A stretch of 33,877 nucleotides of DNA from Thermodesulfovibrionales bacterium (GTDB taxonomy: Bacteria > Nitrospirota > Thermodesulfovibrionia > Thermodesulfovibrionales > Dissulfurispiraceae): assembly GCA_026415415.1 (NCBI GenBank), contig JAOAHE010000016.1, positions 1 through 33,877 on the forward strand. The letters are read 5' to 3'. Below the pieces are notes generated by a model. The model was not told the origin of the DNA. It did no database searches and saw only the letters and a list, made by a program, of their open reading frames with translations. Positions 1 through 7,201 of this stretch are shown piece by piece (positions within the stretch are counted from its first letter, which is position 1; every line of letters starts with the position of its first letter). A program made the translations under genes and the position numbers.

Positions 1-53
1 CTCCAGCCTCGTATTCTACTTAATATTGGGTATGCTTTTGCAAAATGATCCAT
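1..53 (-). CDS. possible 5' end of a gene running off the left edge
   Basis: Reading the minus strand from the ATG at 53-51, the frame stays open to the window edge and gives MDHFAKAYPILSRIRGW. An in-frame stop lies just upstream at 62-60, so this would be the true start. A purine-rich AGGGA sits only three bases before the ATG, which is close for a ribosome binding site. Seventeen codons are too few to identify a family, and the stretch may be open by chance. It would be transcribed in the same direction as the gspC-gspD cluster. Confidence 0.2.
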   Translation of the reverse strand, partial: MDHFAKAYPILSRIRGW

Positions 54-136
54 TAATCCCTAATGTCGCATATGTATCTTATCTTTTTCAGAACCTTTAG
101 ACTTTAAGTAGAGGTTGGTCAATTCAAGAATTTATT

Positions 137-166
137 GTTATGAATAGTATAAAGTTATGAATAGTA
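137..166. repeat. short direct repeat, two copies of 13 bp
   Basis: GTTATGAATAGTA occurs at 137-149 and again at 154-166, a 17-bp period. It lies in AT-rich sequence downstream of the minus-strand secretion cluster. No function is evident; replication slippage is the simplest origin. Confidence 0.6.
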
Positions 167-176
167 GTGATTGAAT

Positions 177-195
177 AAAAAAACCAAAAGGTTTT
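177..195 (-). terminator. weak intrinsic terminator candidate after the gspC-gspD cluster
   Basis: On the minus strand AAAACC, a four-base TTTT loop and GGTTTT form a 6-bp stem followed directly by further T residues. It lies about 115 bases after the stop codon of the FliK-like gene. Only two G-C pairs hold the stem, so termination strength is doubtful. Confidence 0.35.
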
Positions 196-309
196 AATTT
201 AAACTTAATAATTGAAATTGAAGACATAATATAACAAAAACTTACAGTCTTACACTACTTTAAAATAGACTAAATCATTTTTATGTGATATCTTTAGCAG
301 ACAAAATAA

Positions 310-1683
310 CTAAGCTTTTATGTCTATTATTCCTTTGTCTTGTATCTGCTCAATTTGCTCAATAGTTTGCTCAGCATCTAAAAAATTTACACTCTTTAGT
401 TTTAGCCCTGCAACTGTAAAGGCATTGTAAAGTTCCGCAGAGTTAGTATTGAGCAATGAAAGAAAAGTATTATTTTCTGTTTTAAAGAATACTGCAAACT
501 CATAATTTGACATACTAATTAAGGTGCTAACTCTTCCAATGCCCTCTAATTGAAGATTAATTTTACAAGAATAGGAGGGATTTTTAGTGGTTTTTTTACT
601 TTTTGAAAAATGAAGTTCGCTATGTTTGAGGTTTTGCCAAGTGAGAGGTAAGAAAGTATAAAAAGATTCAGTTATTTTGGAAAGTGTTTGATATAGCTCA
701 ATATCTTTAATTAAAAAGTTTATTTTCTTAATTAGCTCATCACGTAGGTCATCAGAGGTCTTGTGAATTAGTGATAGGGCATATTCAGCTTTTGCTGTAT
801 CTGAGAGAAGATTTTTTAGTTTAAGTAAGATTGGTTTAATATCTTTTTTTATGTTTACTAAGTTTTTCTCTAAGAATAATAGAGTTTCTTGATTGGAGCT
901 ATTTTTTATAATTTCTCTAAGCTTTTCTGGTTCTGACAAGGTTTGTTGTTGATTTTGTATCTGTGATATTTTAGTTAAAAGATTTGCTATTAATTTAAGT
1001 TTAGTTTCGTATAAAATGCCTGTATTTAGAATGGTGTTTTTAAGATAATTATGTTTTAGTCTATCCATGTTTAAGAATAGAGCATTTTTAAGATAATCAA
1101 GTTCTTCAATCCCATCGGGTATCTGTTGTACTAAATCGTATAGACTTTGAGATATTCCTTGTTCTGCTGATTGTAATTTTTTATGGATCAAGTTTTGCAG
1201 TTGTATGCGAATTTCTTGCGGTATTGAGTTTATATCTGATGGAAAAGCTTTTAGGATCTCTCTGTTAATTGATAAAATCTTACCGTTTATCTCGTCTTTA
1301 AGGTTATCTGTCTTTAAATATTGATTTATTACCTTAGAGAGCTGATTGATCAATTTTCTAAGTATAATGACATCTTCATTGTCTAAAGCATGTTTTTCTT
1401 TAAGATTGGGTATTAATTTTTCATAAGTTAAGAATTGAAGTTTAATATTACTGTGTTCTGATGCTAAAGTAATAACCTTGAAAAGTGCAACTTTTCCTTT
1501 CTGTAGAGAAATTTGAGAAGTAGCAGTAAAGATATTGTCTTTAACTTTTATTAAGACCTTATTTGAAGGTAAGATGTCTAATATCTGGCCCTTTATAATA
1601 TCACCAAGATTAAATGAAATAGCTTTATTAGAGGAGTGAATTATACTTATTAAGTTAGAATTTATGCTATTTATGCTGTTCAT
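310..1683 (-). CDS. FliK-like (hook-length control domain) protein
   Basis: 457 residues with no signal peptide or membrane segment. Residues about 25-75 look like a small beta-rich domain. The middle (about 90-340) is Lys/Glu/Asn-rich and mostly helical. Residues about 374-436 match the pattern of the flagellar hook-length control C-terminal domain: an alternating strand (KINLQLEGIGRV), a second strand pair, then a helix with LLNTNSAELYNAFTVAGLKL, as in the typical 'L..nl.eLr.al...Gl.l' stretch. In flagella and injectisomes that domain switches export specificity. Here the gene overlaps the end of gspD by 4 bp (ATGA), pointing to translational coupling with type II secretion instead. No flagellar gene is nearby. 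There is no clear Shine-Dalgarno sequence before the start, as expected of a coupled gene. Assignment rests on pattern recognition; a divergent or repurposed FliK relative is likely. Confidence 0.6.
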   Translation of the reverse strand: MNSINSINSNLISIIHSSNKAISFNLGDIIKGQILDILPSNKVLIKVKDNIFTATSQISLQKGKVALFKVITLASEHSNIKLQFLTYEKLIPNLKEKHALDNEDVIILRKLINQLSKVINQYLKTDNLKDEINGKILSINREILKAFPSDINSIPQEIRIQLQNLIHKKLQSAEQGISQSLYDLVQQIPDGIEELDYLKNALFLNMDRLKHNYLKNTILNTGILYETKLKLIANLLTKISQIQNQQQTLSEPEKLREIIKNSSNQETLLFLEKNLVNIKKDIKPILLKLKNLLSDTAKAEYALSLIHKTSDDLRDELIKKINFLIKDIELYQTLSKITESFYTFLPLTWQNLKHSELHFSKSKKTTKNPSYSCKINLQLEGIGRVSTLISMSNYEFAVFFKTENNTFLSLLNTNSAELYNAFTVAGLKLKSVNFLDAEQTIEQIEQIQDKGIIDIKA

Positions 1684-3827
1684 TTTAGCTTGATGATATA
1701 GTTTGGTTCAGCATACTTAACCTCTGGTAGCTGACTGAAATGTTGAAGTGCTTTTTTTGCATTTTTACTTGAGAGTTTAATATGATAAATTTTTACTCCT
1801 TCTATAAACTTGATTATTGTTGCGCCCTGTGATTCAATAATTTTTTGTGCTTCTTCTTCAGTTATGGATTCTTTAAACTTTATAAGAAGTTCATCTTCAG
1901 CAAAACTGTTTTCAGCCATAGCAAATTCCTTTTTTTTATTTTCTGTAATCTGAGCTATTTTGTCACTTTCTTTGACAATGTGAGGTGTAAGAAACACAAG
2001 TAAGTTAGTCTTTTTCTTCGAAATGGACTCATTTTTGAAGAGCATACCCAGAAGAGGTATATCCCCTAATAAAGGTAATTTGTTTGTATTAATCTCTTCC
2101 CGCTCTTGCATCAAGCCTCCAATAACTACAGTTTGGCCATCTTTTACGACAACAGAAGTTTTTGTTGATCTCTTTGTAGTCGTCGGTCCAACATTGATCA
2201 GTATGTTTTCAGTTGATTGCTTAAGAGAGGATATCTCCTGATATATGTCAAGTTTAACATAATCACCTTCTGTAATTTGTGGTGTTATCTTAAGGGTTAT
2301 ACCCACGTCTTTTCTTTCAATAGAGCTTAAAACTGTGTTTGTTGTTGTAAGGTCTCTTTCTCTTTTTGATATGAAGGGCACATTTTCACCTACTACTATC
2401 TCAGCTTCTTTATTGTCAGATGTAAGGATCTGTGGGATGGATAAGATATTAATAGCATCTTTAAATTCATTAAGATTAAACAAAGCGGCAAATCCTGGGA
2501 TAGTGATATTATTAGTTATTGCATTACCTCTATCATCTACGGATGTAACGGGAATGTCTCTAATAAAATTTCCTAAGCCCCCAAAACTTACACCCTCAAG
2601 CCCTTGAATTATATTCAGTATGGATGATGAACTGATTGACCCAAAGCCTCCTATAAACACAGGCTCTCCTTTATGTTTAGCTGTTGCTCTCCATTTAGCA
2701 CCAAGATCTCTAAGGTTATCTATTGATGCCTCAACTATCATAGCTTCAACATAAACTTGCCTTGGTTTTCTGTCTAATTTTTTAATTATCTGAGAGATAT
2801 TGTGATAATCAGCAGGTGAAGCTACTATTATTAGAGAATTAGAAGCCTTATCAGCAGTAATTGATATACCGCTTACAGACTCAAAGGGTATAACAGGTAT
2901 AGCAGTAGTTGGTTGTTGTCTTTGTTGATGGGAGCCTTTAAGAATATTATCAAGGACTTTTTGTAGTTCTGTAGCATCTGCGTTTTCTAAAAAGTATATA
3001 TTTATCCTTCCCAAGGTATCTGAGGATTTTACATCTAATAAACTAATTAAAGATTTCATTGATTGCCTACTTCCTCTATCGCCAAAAAGAACTACCGCAT
3101 TAAGTCTTTGATCTGCAACGGCTCTTGGTTCATCTATACTTAGAGGTTGAACAGTTGGACGGGTTTTTTTAAGTCCTTCATTGATGATTTTTGCTATTGA
3201 GTCAGCAGAAGAGTATTGAAGAAATACTATTTCTGGTGACTCCTTTACTATAGATTGATCTATATCGTTCAGAATAGCCATTATTTTTTCAATGTTTAAG
3301 CCTGAATCAATTATGAGCAATAGGTTACCAGGACCGAAGGAAGATGCATGACCTTCTTTAGATATTAAAGGTTGTATTAACTTCAACGCATCTTCAGATG
3401 ATATATTTGTCAAAGAGATTAAGCGAACAATAAAGCTTTCGTTGATAGGCTGTTTGTCTTTTGTTATTGCAATACTTTTTTGCTTAGCCTCAGAAAGAGG
3501 TATGATCTTATATATATCACTACCTGTAGGGACAAGGCTAAAGCCTTTTAGTTCTAAAACTGATGTATAGAGATTAAAGGCGTCATCAACATTTATTTTT
3601 GCAGGGGTTATGATAGTAACCTTACCTTTTAGTCTTTCATCGTAAACAAAGTTCTTTTTTGTGACTTCACTAATGAACTTAGTTATGACAGGCAAATCTA
3701 CATCAACAAAGTTAAAGGCAACTTTCTGTTCAGTGGGAATTTCTAACTTACTTGCCAAGCAAGGTGAGCATATGATTAGTAAGATCAAAGATATTATAGA
3801 TAAAAAGGTAATGATCCTTTTATTCAT
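1680..3827 (-). CDS. gspD: type II secretion system secretin GspD with extra C-terminal domain
   Basis: Outer-membrane secretin that forms the exit channel of the type II secretion system. I prefer the ATG at 3827, because GAGGA lies five bases before it; an in-frame ATG at 3839 overlaps the gspC stop. Numbering from 3827: an N-terminal signal sequence ends near CLA-SK (about 26); N0 domain about 34-103; N1-N3 ring-building repeats about 130-355; secretin core about 357-620, with VYVEAMIVEA, VGENVPF, VGITLKITPQI and the hallmark VVIGGLMQER...LPLLGDIPLLGMLF. After a charged linker, residues 644-715 form an unusual tail ending LPEVKYAEPNY (700-710), which resembles the prodomain of subtilisin-like S8 peptidases rather than the usual pilotin-binding S domain. 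gspC lies directly upstream; gspE and gspF are not in the window. Secretin identity is certain, the tail assignment less so. Confidence 0.95.
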   Translation of the reverse strand: MNKRIITFLSIISLILLIICSPCLASKLEIPTEQKVAFNFVDVDLPVITKFISEVTKKNFVYDERLKGKVTIITPAKINVDDAFNLYTSVLELKGFSLVPTGSDIYKIIPLSEAKQKSIAITKDKQPINESFIVRLISLTNISSEDALKLIQPLISKEGHASSFGPGNLLLIIDSGLNIEKIMAILNDIDQSIVKESPEIVFLQYSSADSIAKIINEGLKKTRPTVQPLSIDEPRAVADQRLNAVVLFGDRGSRQSMKSLISLLDVKSSDTLGRINIYFLENADATELQKVLDNILKGSHQQRQQPTTAIPVIPFESVSGISITADKASNSLIIVASPADYHNISQIIKKLDRKPRQVYVEAMIVEASIDNLRDLGAKWRATAKHKGEPVFIGGFGSISSSSILNIIQGLEGVSFGGLGNFIRDIPVTSVDDRGNAITNNITIPGFAALFNLNEFKDAINILSIPQILTSDNKEAEIVVGENVPFISKRERDLTTTNTVLSSIERKDVGITLKITPQITEGDYVKLDIYQEISSLKQSTENILINVGPTTTKRSTKTSVVVKDGQTVVIGGLMQEREEINTNKLPLLGDIPLLGMLFKNESISKKKTNLLVFLTPHIVKESDKIAQITENKKKEFAMAENSFAEDELLIKFKESITEEEAQKIIESQGATIIKFIEGVKIYHIKLSSKNAKKALQHFSQLPEVKYAEPNYIIKLK

Positions 3828-3835
3828 TTTATTCC

Positions 3836-4696
3836 TCATTTCACCAGATAGGTTAAGGTCATTCTATTGCCGTTTCTTATTATATCAAGCTGTATTCTAT
3901 CAAGCCCTCTTAGAGAATAAAAAGCTTGAAGTGCTGTTTCAGGATTAGCTATGTTGTATTCATTGATTCTAAGTAGAATATCACCATTTTGTAGACCTAA
4001 ATTGTGATATATACCATTATTTTTTACTTCTTTGAGTATAAAACCTTCTTGCCTGCCGTCTATAAAATTTGGTTGAAGCCTTGCATCGGTCATCAGCTCA
4101 TTAGGATTATCAATAGCTTGTATGACCTTTTTTTTATCTAACATATAAGTGCTGCTAGTTAAACCCCTTACAAAGCTTGAAGTAGAATAGGGATGTTTGG
4201 AAGTTGAGATTTCTTCAACAGAAAATATATCTTGTAGAGGAATTTCAAAGGTTTCTGCGCCATTGTGGATAATAACTTTATCTTTATAAACCCTTTTTAA
4301 TGTCCCATAATCAAGGACTTTTTGTCCTTCTTTGATAATTTCTTGTGAATTATTTTTATCTAAAAAAATTGCATAAGAGTATTTGCTATTTCCAGAAATA
4401 GTGCCAATTAGTTTGATTTCAGATATTGATGTTCTTTGATTTTCAAATATAGACAGTAGTTTAAGTGAGCTCTCAGGTAAACCAAAGATATTATTTTTTA
4501 CTATATCTTCATAATCGTTTATGTTAGTATTTAATTGAGTTTGTGTCTCGGTTCGCAAAACAGGAGGAAACTTTTTGCTACTTTTATAGTGATATACTAT
4601 TAATTCTCTTATTGTAAAAGACAAAGAGATAAATAATAATAAAGCTGTAATTAAAATAGATAAGTTATAAAAGTGAGTATTTTTTAAGTTTTTCAT
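3836..4696 (-). CDS. gspC: type II secretion system inner-membrane protein GspC
   Basis: 286 residues. GspC anchors in the inner membrane and links the assembly platform to the N-terminal domains of the GspD secretin across the periplasm. A single membrane segment spans about residues 12-34. The homology region follows at about 60-155 (NNIFGLPESS, IKLIGTISGN, AIFLDKNNSQEIIKEGQ), and a PDZ domain at about 205-283 (GFILKEVKNNGIYHNLGLQNGDILLRIN, split here as GFILKEVKNNG and NLGLQNGDILLRIN). The domain order and length fit the family. It is the first gene of the cluster; its stop is followed nine bases later by the preferred gspD start. There is no Shine-Dalgarno sequence before the ATG, and two TATAAT hexamers lie 35-47 bases upstream. 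Confidence 0.9.
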   Translation of the reverse strand: MKNLKNTHFYNLSILITALLLFISLSFTIRELIVYHYKSSKKFPPVLRTETQTQLNTNINDYEDIVKNNIFGLPESSLKLLSIFENQRTSISEIKLIGTISGNSKYSYAIFLDKNNSQEIIKEGQKVLDYGTLKRVYKDKVIIHNGAETFEIPLQDIFSVEEISTSKHPYSTSSFVRGLTSSTYMLDKKKVIQAIDNPNELMTDARLQPNFIDGRQEGFILKEVKNNGIYHNLGLQNGDILLRINEYNIANPETALQAFYSLRGLDRIQLDIIRNGNRMTLTYLVK

Positions 4697-4730
4697 TTTA
4701 TAAAGAAAAAACTGAGAAACTTAAGACTTA

Positions 4731-4743
4731 ATTATACATTATA
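4731..4743 (-). promoter_or_regulatory. possible -10 elements for gspC
   Basis: On the minus strand the sequence TATAATGTATAAT contains two consensus -10 hexamers (4743-4738 and 4736-4731), 35-47 bases upstream of the gspC ATG. No good -35 hexamer is visible at the right distance, and TATAAT is common in sequence this AT-rich. Confidence 0.3.
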
Positions 4744-4848
4744 AGGTTTTTTTTTAAATTTGCATAGTCCTTATTATTTTTTCATAAAATAAGGGAGATT
4801 TATATATTCTAAATAGCTTTATTAGTAATTTCAAAAAAAAAGGAGTTA

Positions 4849-4932
4849 ATGATTTACCGGATTAGTTTTGGGTTACTTACTGTTGTAAAGGAAGTTTTTA
4901 AATTTAGAGAAAATAAACATTGTATATTCTAA
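4849..4932 (+). CDS. possible small ORF, 27 residues
   Basis: ATG at 4849 preceded by AAAAGGAG three bases away, then 27 codons ending in TAA at 4930. The peptide begins MIYRISFGLLTVVKEV and is a short amphipathic stretch with a basic tail. It sits alone in the 391-bp gap between gspC and the SRP RNA. The Shine-Dalgarno spacing is tight and the length is within chance, so this is a candidate only. The rest of that gap (4697-5087) is AT-rich with no other gene signal. Confidence 0.2.
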   Translation: MIYRISFGLLTVVKEVFKFRENKHCIF

Positions 4933-5087
4933 TGCTTAATATCATTTTATAATTACACTAATTTTTTTATATATTTAAATAGTTATAATAGTGAGTGATA
5001 TTTGTGTTTTTATAGAAATTTTACGATTTTCTATATGCTAATTATGTTAAAATAAAAATAATCCAATGCACATTCATTTTTCTTTAG

Positions 5088-5190
5088 TCAGGGGCTGGCC
5101 CTGCGCAGTAAATGAGTGTGAACCCCGCCAGGTTCGGAAGAAAGCAACGGTAAGCATTTCATTTAGGTGCCGCAGTAAGCCGGTCCCTGA
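5088..5190 (+). ncRNA. ffs: signal recognition particle RNA (4.5S type)
   Basis: Small bacterial SRP RNA, which binds Ffh and targets ribosomes to the membrane. The core of domain IV is present: internal loop CAGG opposite AGCA, stem UUC/GAA and GGAA tetraloop (CAGGTTCGGAAGAAAGCA). UUC/GAA replaces the more usual UCC/GGA with pairing kept. The outer helix pairs TCAGGGGCTGGC (5088-5099) with GCCGGTCCCTGA (5179-5190), with two G-U wobbles; CTGCG/CGCAG and AAATGA/TCATTT follow further in. Pairing can be extended outward (5075-5087 with 5191-5203), so the transcript may be about 129 nt. No Alu domain is seen. It lies upstream of dnaX, as in Bacillus subtilis. A possible weak promoter is TTTACG (5020) and TATGTT (5043), 17 bases apart. 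Confidence 0.93.
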
Positions 5191-5245
5191 GTAGAGAAAA
5201 ATGATGAAAACTTTTAACAGTCCTTTTACCATATAAATCTTAAAT

Positions 5246-6841
5246 ATGGCATATCTCGTTTTAGCAAGGAAATGGCGTCCTCAAACCTTTGATGAAATTA
5301 CTGGACAAGAGCATGTCTGTAGGATTCTTAAGAATGCTGTTGTCCAAAATAAAGTATCTCATGCTTATATATTCTCTGGTCCCAGAGGAGTTGGTAAAAC
5401 ATCTACAGCACGAATTTTATCTAAGGCTTTAAACTGTAAAGAAGGTCCTACACCAACACCTTGTAATGATTGTTTCTCATGTAGAGCTATAGCCGAAGGT
5501 AAGTCTTTAGATGTAATAGAGATTGATGGTGCTTCAAATACAGGGGTTGACAGCATTAGAGATTTACGTGAAAGAGTAAAGTATGCTCCATCAACAGGGC
5601 TTTATAAAGTATATATTATTGATGAAGCTCATATGCTATCTACTTCAGCTTTTAATGCTTTACTGAAAACCTTGGAGGAGCCACCACCCCATGTAACTTT
5701 TATTCTTGCTACTACAGAGCCACGTAAAATCCCAGTAACTGTTCTATCAAGATGTCAACATCTGACCTTTAAACGAATACCTTATAGTAAGATAAAAGCT
5801 CATTTAGAGATAGTGTGCAATAAAGAAGGGGTTAAGGCTACTAATTCTGCTATTAGTCTTATTGCTCAGGCTGCTGATGGCAGTTTGAGAGATTCTCTTA
5901 CAATCTTAGATCAGATTTTATCATTTTCTGATGAAATAACTGAAGATATGGTTAAAGATTTATTAGGGGTCACAGAGGTAGAGACCCTTTCTAAAATCAT
6001 ATCTTATGTAATTGATGGTGATATAAAAGGGCTTTTAAAAGAGATATCTTATCTTTCTGATTACGGCATAGATTTTAAGATATTTATTAAAGACTTGATA
6101 TTATTTCTTAGAAAGCTATTGTTATTTAAGTTTTTTTCAAAAGAAGACTCTACTGTTGATTTAACAGAAAAAGAACTTACAGAAATAAATATTTTAAAAG
6201 ATAAGACATCGGAAGAGCATCTCTTTTTGCTTTTCTCTGAGATCTCAAGAGCAGAGCCAAATATAAGAAGTGCTTTTTATCCCCGTATTGCCTTTGAGAT
6301 TTCTTTGATGAAACTTTGCCTTTTGAAGAGATTTGCTCCTATAAATGAGGTTATAAAAAAATTAAAGACTACTTTACCCCAAAGGGATATTTTGGTAAAT
6401 GATAAAGTTATTTCTGAAGATCAAGCAGAAGGACAACATAAAGTAGTTGCTGGTTCATTAGCTAATCTAAATATGGCTGATATCTGGGCTCAGGCAATAA
6501 AAAAGATTGAAGAGACAGATCATCTTCTTGCTGTTAAGCTTAAAGAAGCTATAACTTCTTTTGATGGTTCAATGGTTAAATTGACATTTAAGGGTGGTCT
6601 TTCAATACTTGCAGATTCTGTGAAGGATAATATTGAGTTTATTAGAAAGATCCTATTTGATATTGTAGGGCAGGAAATAACAATTGAGATTAAAACTGAA
6701 AATGTAGAAGTTAATGATAATAAATCACTTAAAGAAAAGGCTTTACAAAATCCGATTGTCCAAGAGGCTCTTCAGCTATTTGACGGAAAAATCCTTGAAG
6801 TTAAGCCTTTAAACTTGAAAAGGAGAGGTAAAAATGTCTAA
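5246..6841 (+). CDS. dnaX: DNA polymerase III subunits tau/gamma (clamp loader)
   Basis: 531 residues; AAA+ ATPase that loads the beta clamp and, as tau, couples polymerase cores to the helicase. Visible features: Walker A GPRGVGKT (45-52), four zinc-ligand cysteines (64, 73, 76, 79), DEAH (126-129), SRC arginine-finger motif (168-170), sensor-2 GSLRD (212-216), then the helical collar and a short tau-specific C-terminus. The start fits the family N-terminus (MAYLVLARKWRP). There is no Shine-Dalgarno sequence; instead CCATAT (5229-5234) can pair with ATATGG (5244-5249), which includes the ATG. A slippery A AAA AAG at 6499-6505 in the right phase would give a 421-residue gamma form. The last 8 bases overlap ybaB, so the two genes are co-transcribed. 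Confidence 0.97.
   Translation: MAYLVLARKWRPQTFDEITGQEHVCRILKNAVVQNKVSHAYIFSGPRGVGKTSTARILSKALNCKEGPTPTPCNDCFSCRAIAEGKSLDVIEIDGASNTGVDSIRDLRERVKYAPSTGLYKVYIIDEAHMLSTSAFNALLKTLEEPPPHVTFILATTEPRKIPVTVLSRCQHLTFKRIPYSKIKAHLEIVCNKEGVKATNSAISLIAQAADGSLRDSLTILDQILSFSDEITEDMVKDLLGVTEVETLSKIISYVIDGDIKGLLKEISYLSDYGIDFKIFIKDLILFLRKLLLFKFFSKEDSTVDLTEKELTEINILKDKTSEEHLFLLFSEISRAEPNIRSAFYPRIAFEISLMKLCLLKRFAPINEVIKKLKTTLPQRDILVNDKVISEDQAEGQHKVVAGSLANLNMADIWAQAIKKIEETDHLLAVKLKEAITSFDGSMVKLTFKGGLSILADSVKDNIEFIRKILFDIVGQEITIEIKTENVEVNDNKSLKEKALQNPIVQEALQLFDGKILEVKPLNLKRRGKNV
6499..6510 (+). promoter_or_regulatory. candidate programmed -1 frameshift site in dnaX
   Basis: The codons ATA AAA AAG contain A AAA AAG in the X XXY YYZ phase used by E. 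coli dnaX. A -1 slip would read GAT then TGA (6508-6510), ending a 421-residue gamma protein, the same one-codon-then-stop geometry as E. coli (GAG TGA). Stimulators are weak: GGG and AGG lie just upstream, and small stems GAAGA/TCTTC and CTTCTT/AAGAAG follow. Confidence 0.55.
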
Positions 6842-7172
6842 AAAGATGTTAGGTGACTTAATGCGTGAAGTACAAAGAATACAAAGCCAGATGCAGAAAA
6901 TTCAGCAAGAAGCAAGAAATAAAACAGTAGAAGCTTCCTCAGGAGGGGGGATGGTGACAGTTGTTGCAAATGGTGGTGGAGAGATTGTATCTATTAGAAT
7001 AGAAAAGGATGTAGTCAACCCAGATGATATAGAGATGTTACAGGACCTAATAGTTGCAGCTTCAAATGAAGCTTTAAGAAGGGCTCAACAGATGGTTAAT
7101 GAAGAGATGTCTAAGCTTACCCCTGGGTTACAAGTACCAGGGCTTGGCGGTTTGGGTAGTATGTTTAAGTAA
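6834..7172 (+). CDS. ybaB: YbaB/EbfC family nucleoid-associated protein
   Basis: 112 residues. YbaB/EbfC proteins form dimers that bind DNA and are usually encoded between dnaX and recR. The N-terminal helix (LGDLMREVQRIQSQMQKIQQ) carries the coiled-coil dimer arms. The central strands follow the family pattern (VEASSGGGMVTVVANGGGEI, VSIRIEKDVV), and the C-terminal tail is Gly/Pro-rich. AGGAGAGG lies a few bases before the ATG, inside the end of dnaX, and the genes overlap by 8 bp. recR does not follow; the next gene is convergent after only 29 bp, with no recognisable terminator between. Confidence 0.95.
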   Translation: MSKKMLGDLMREVQRIQSQMQKIQQEARNKTVEASSGGGMVTVVANGGGEIVSIRIEKDVVNPDDIEMLQDLIVAASNEALRRAQQMVNEEMSKLTPGLQVPGLGGLGSMFK

Positions 7173-7201
7173 TTATAAACACAATAATTTTAGCTTTTTC
7201 G

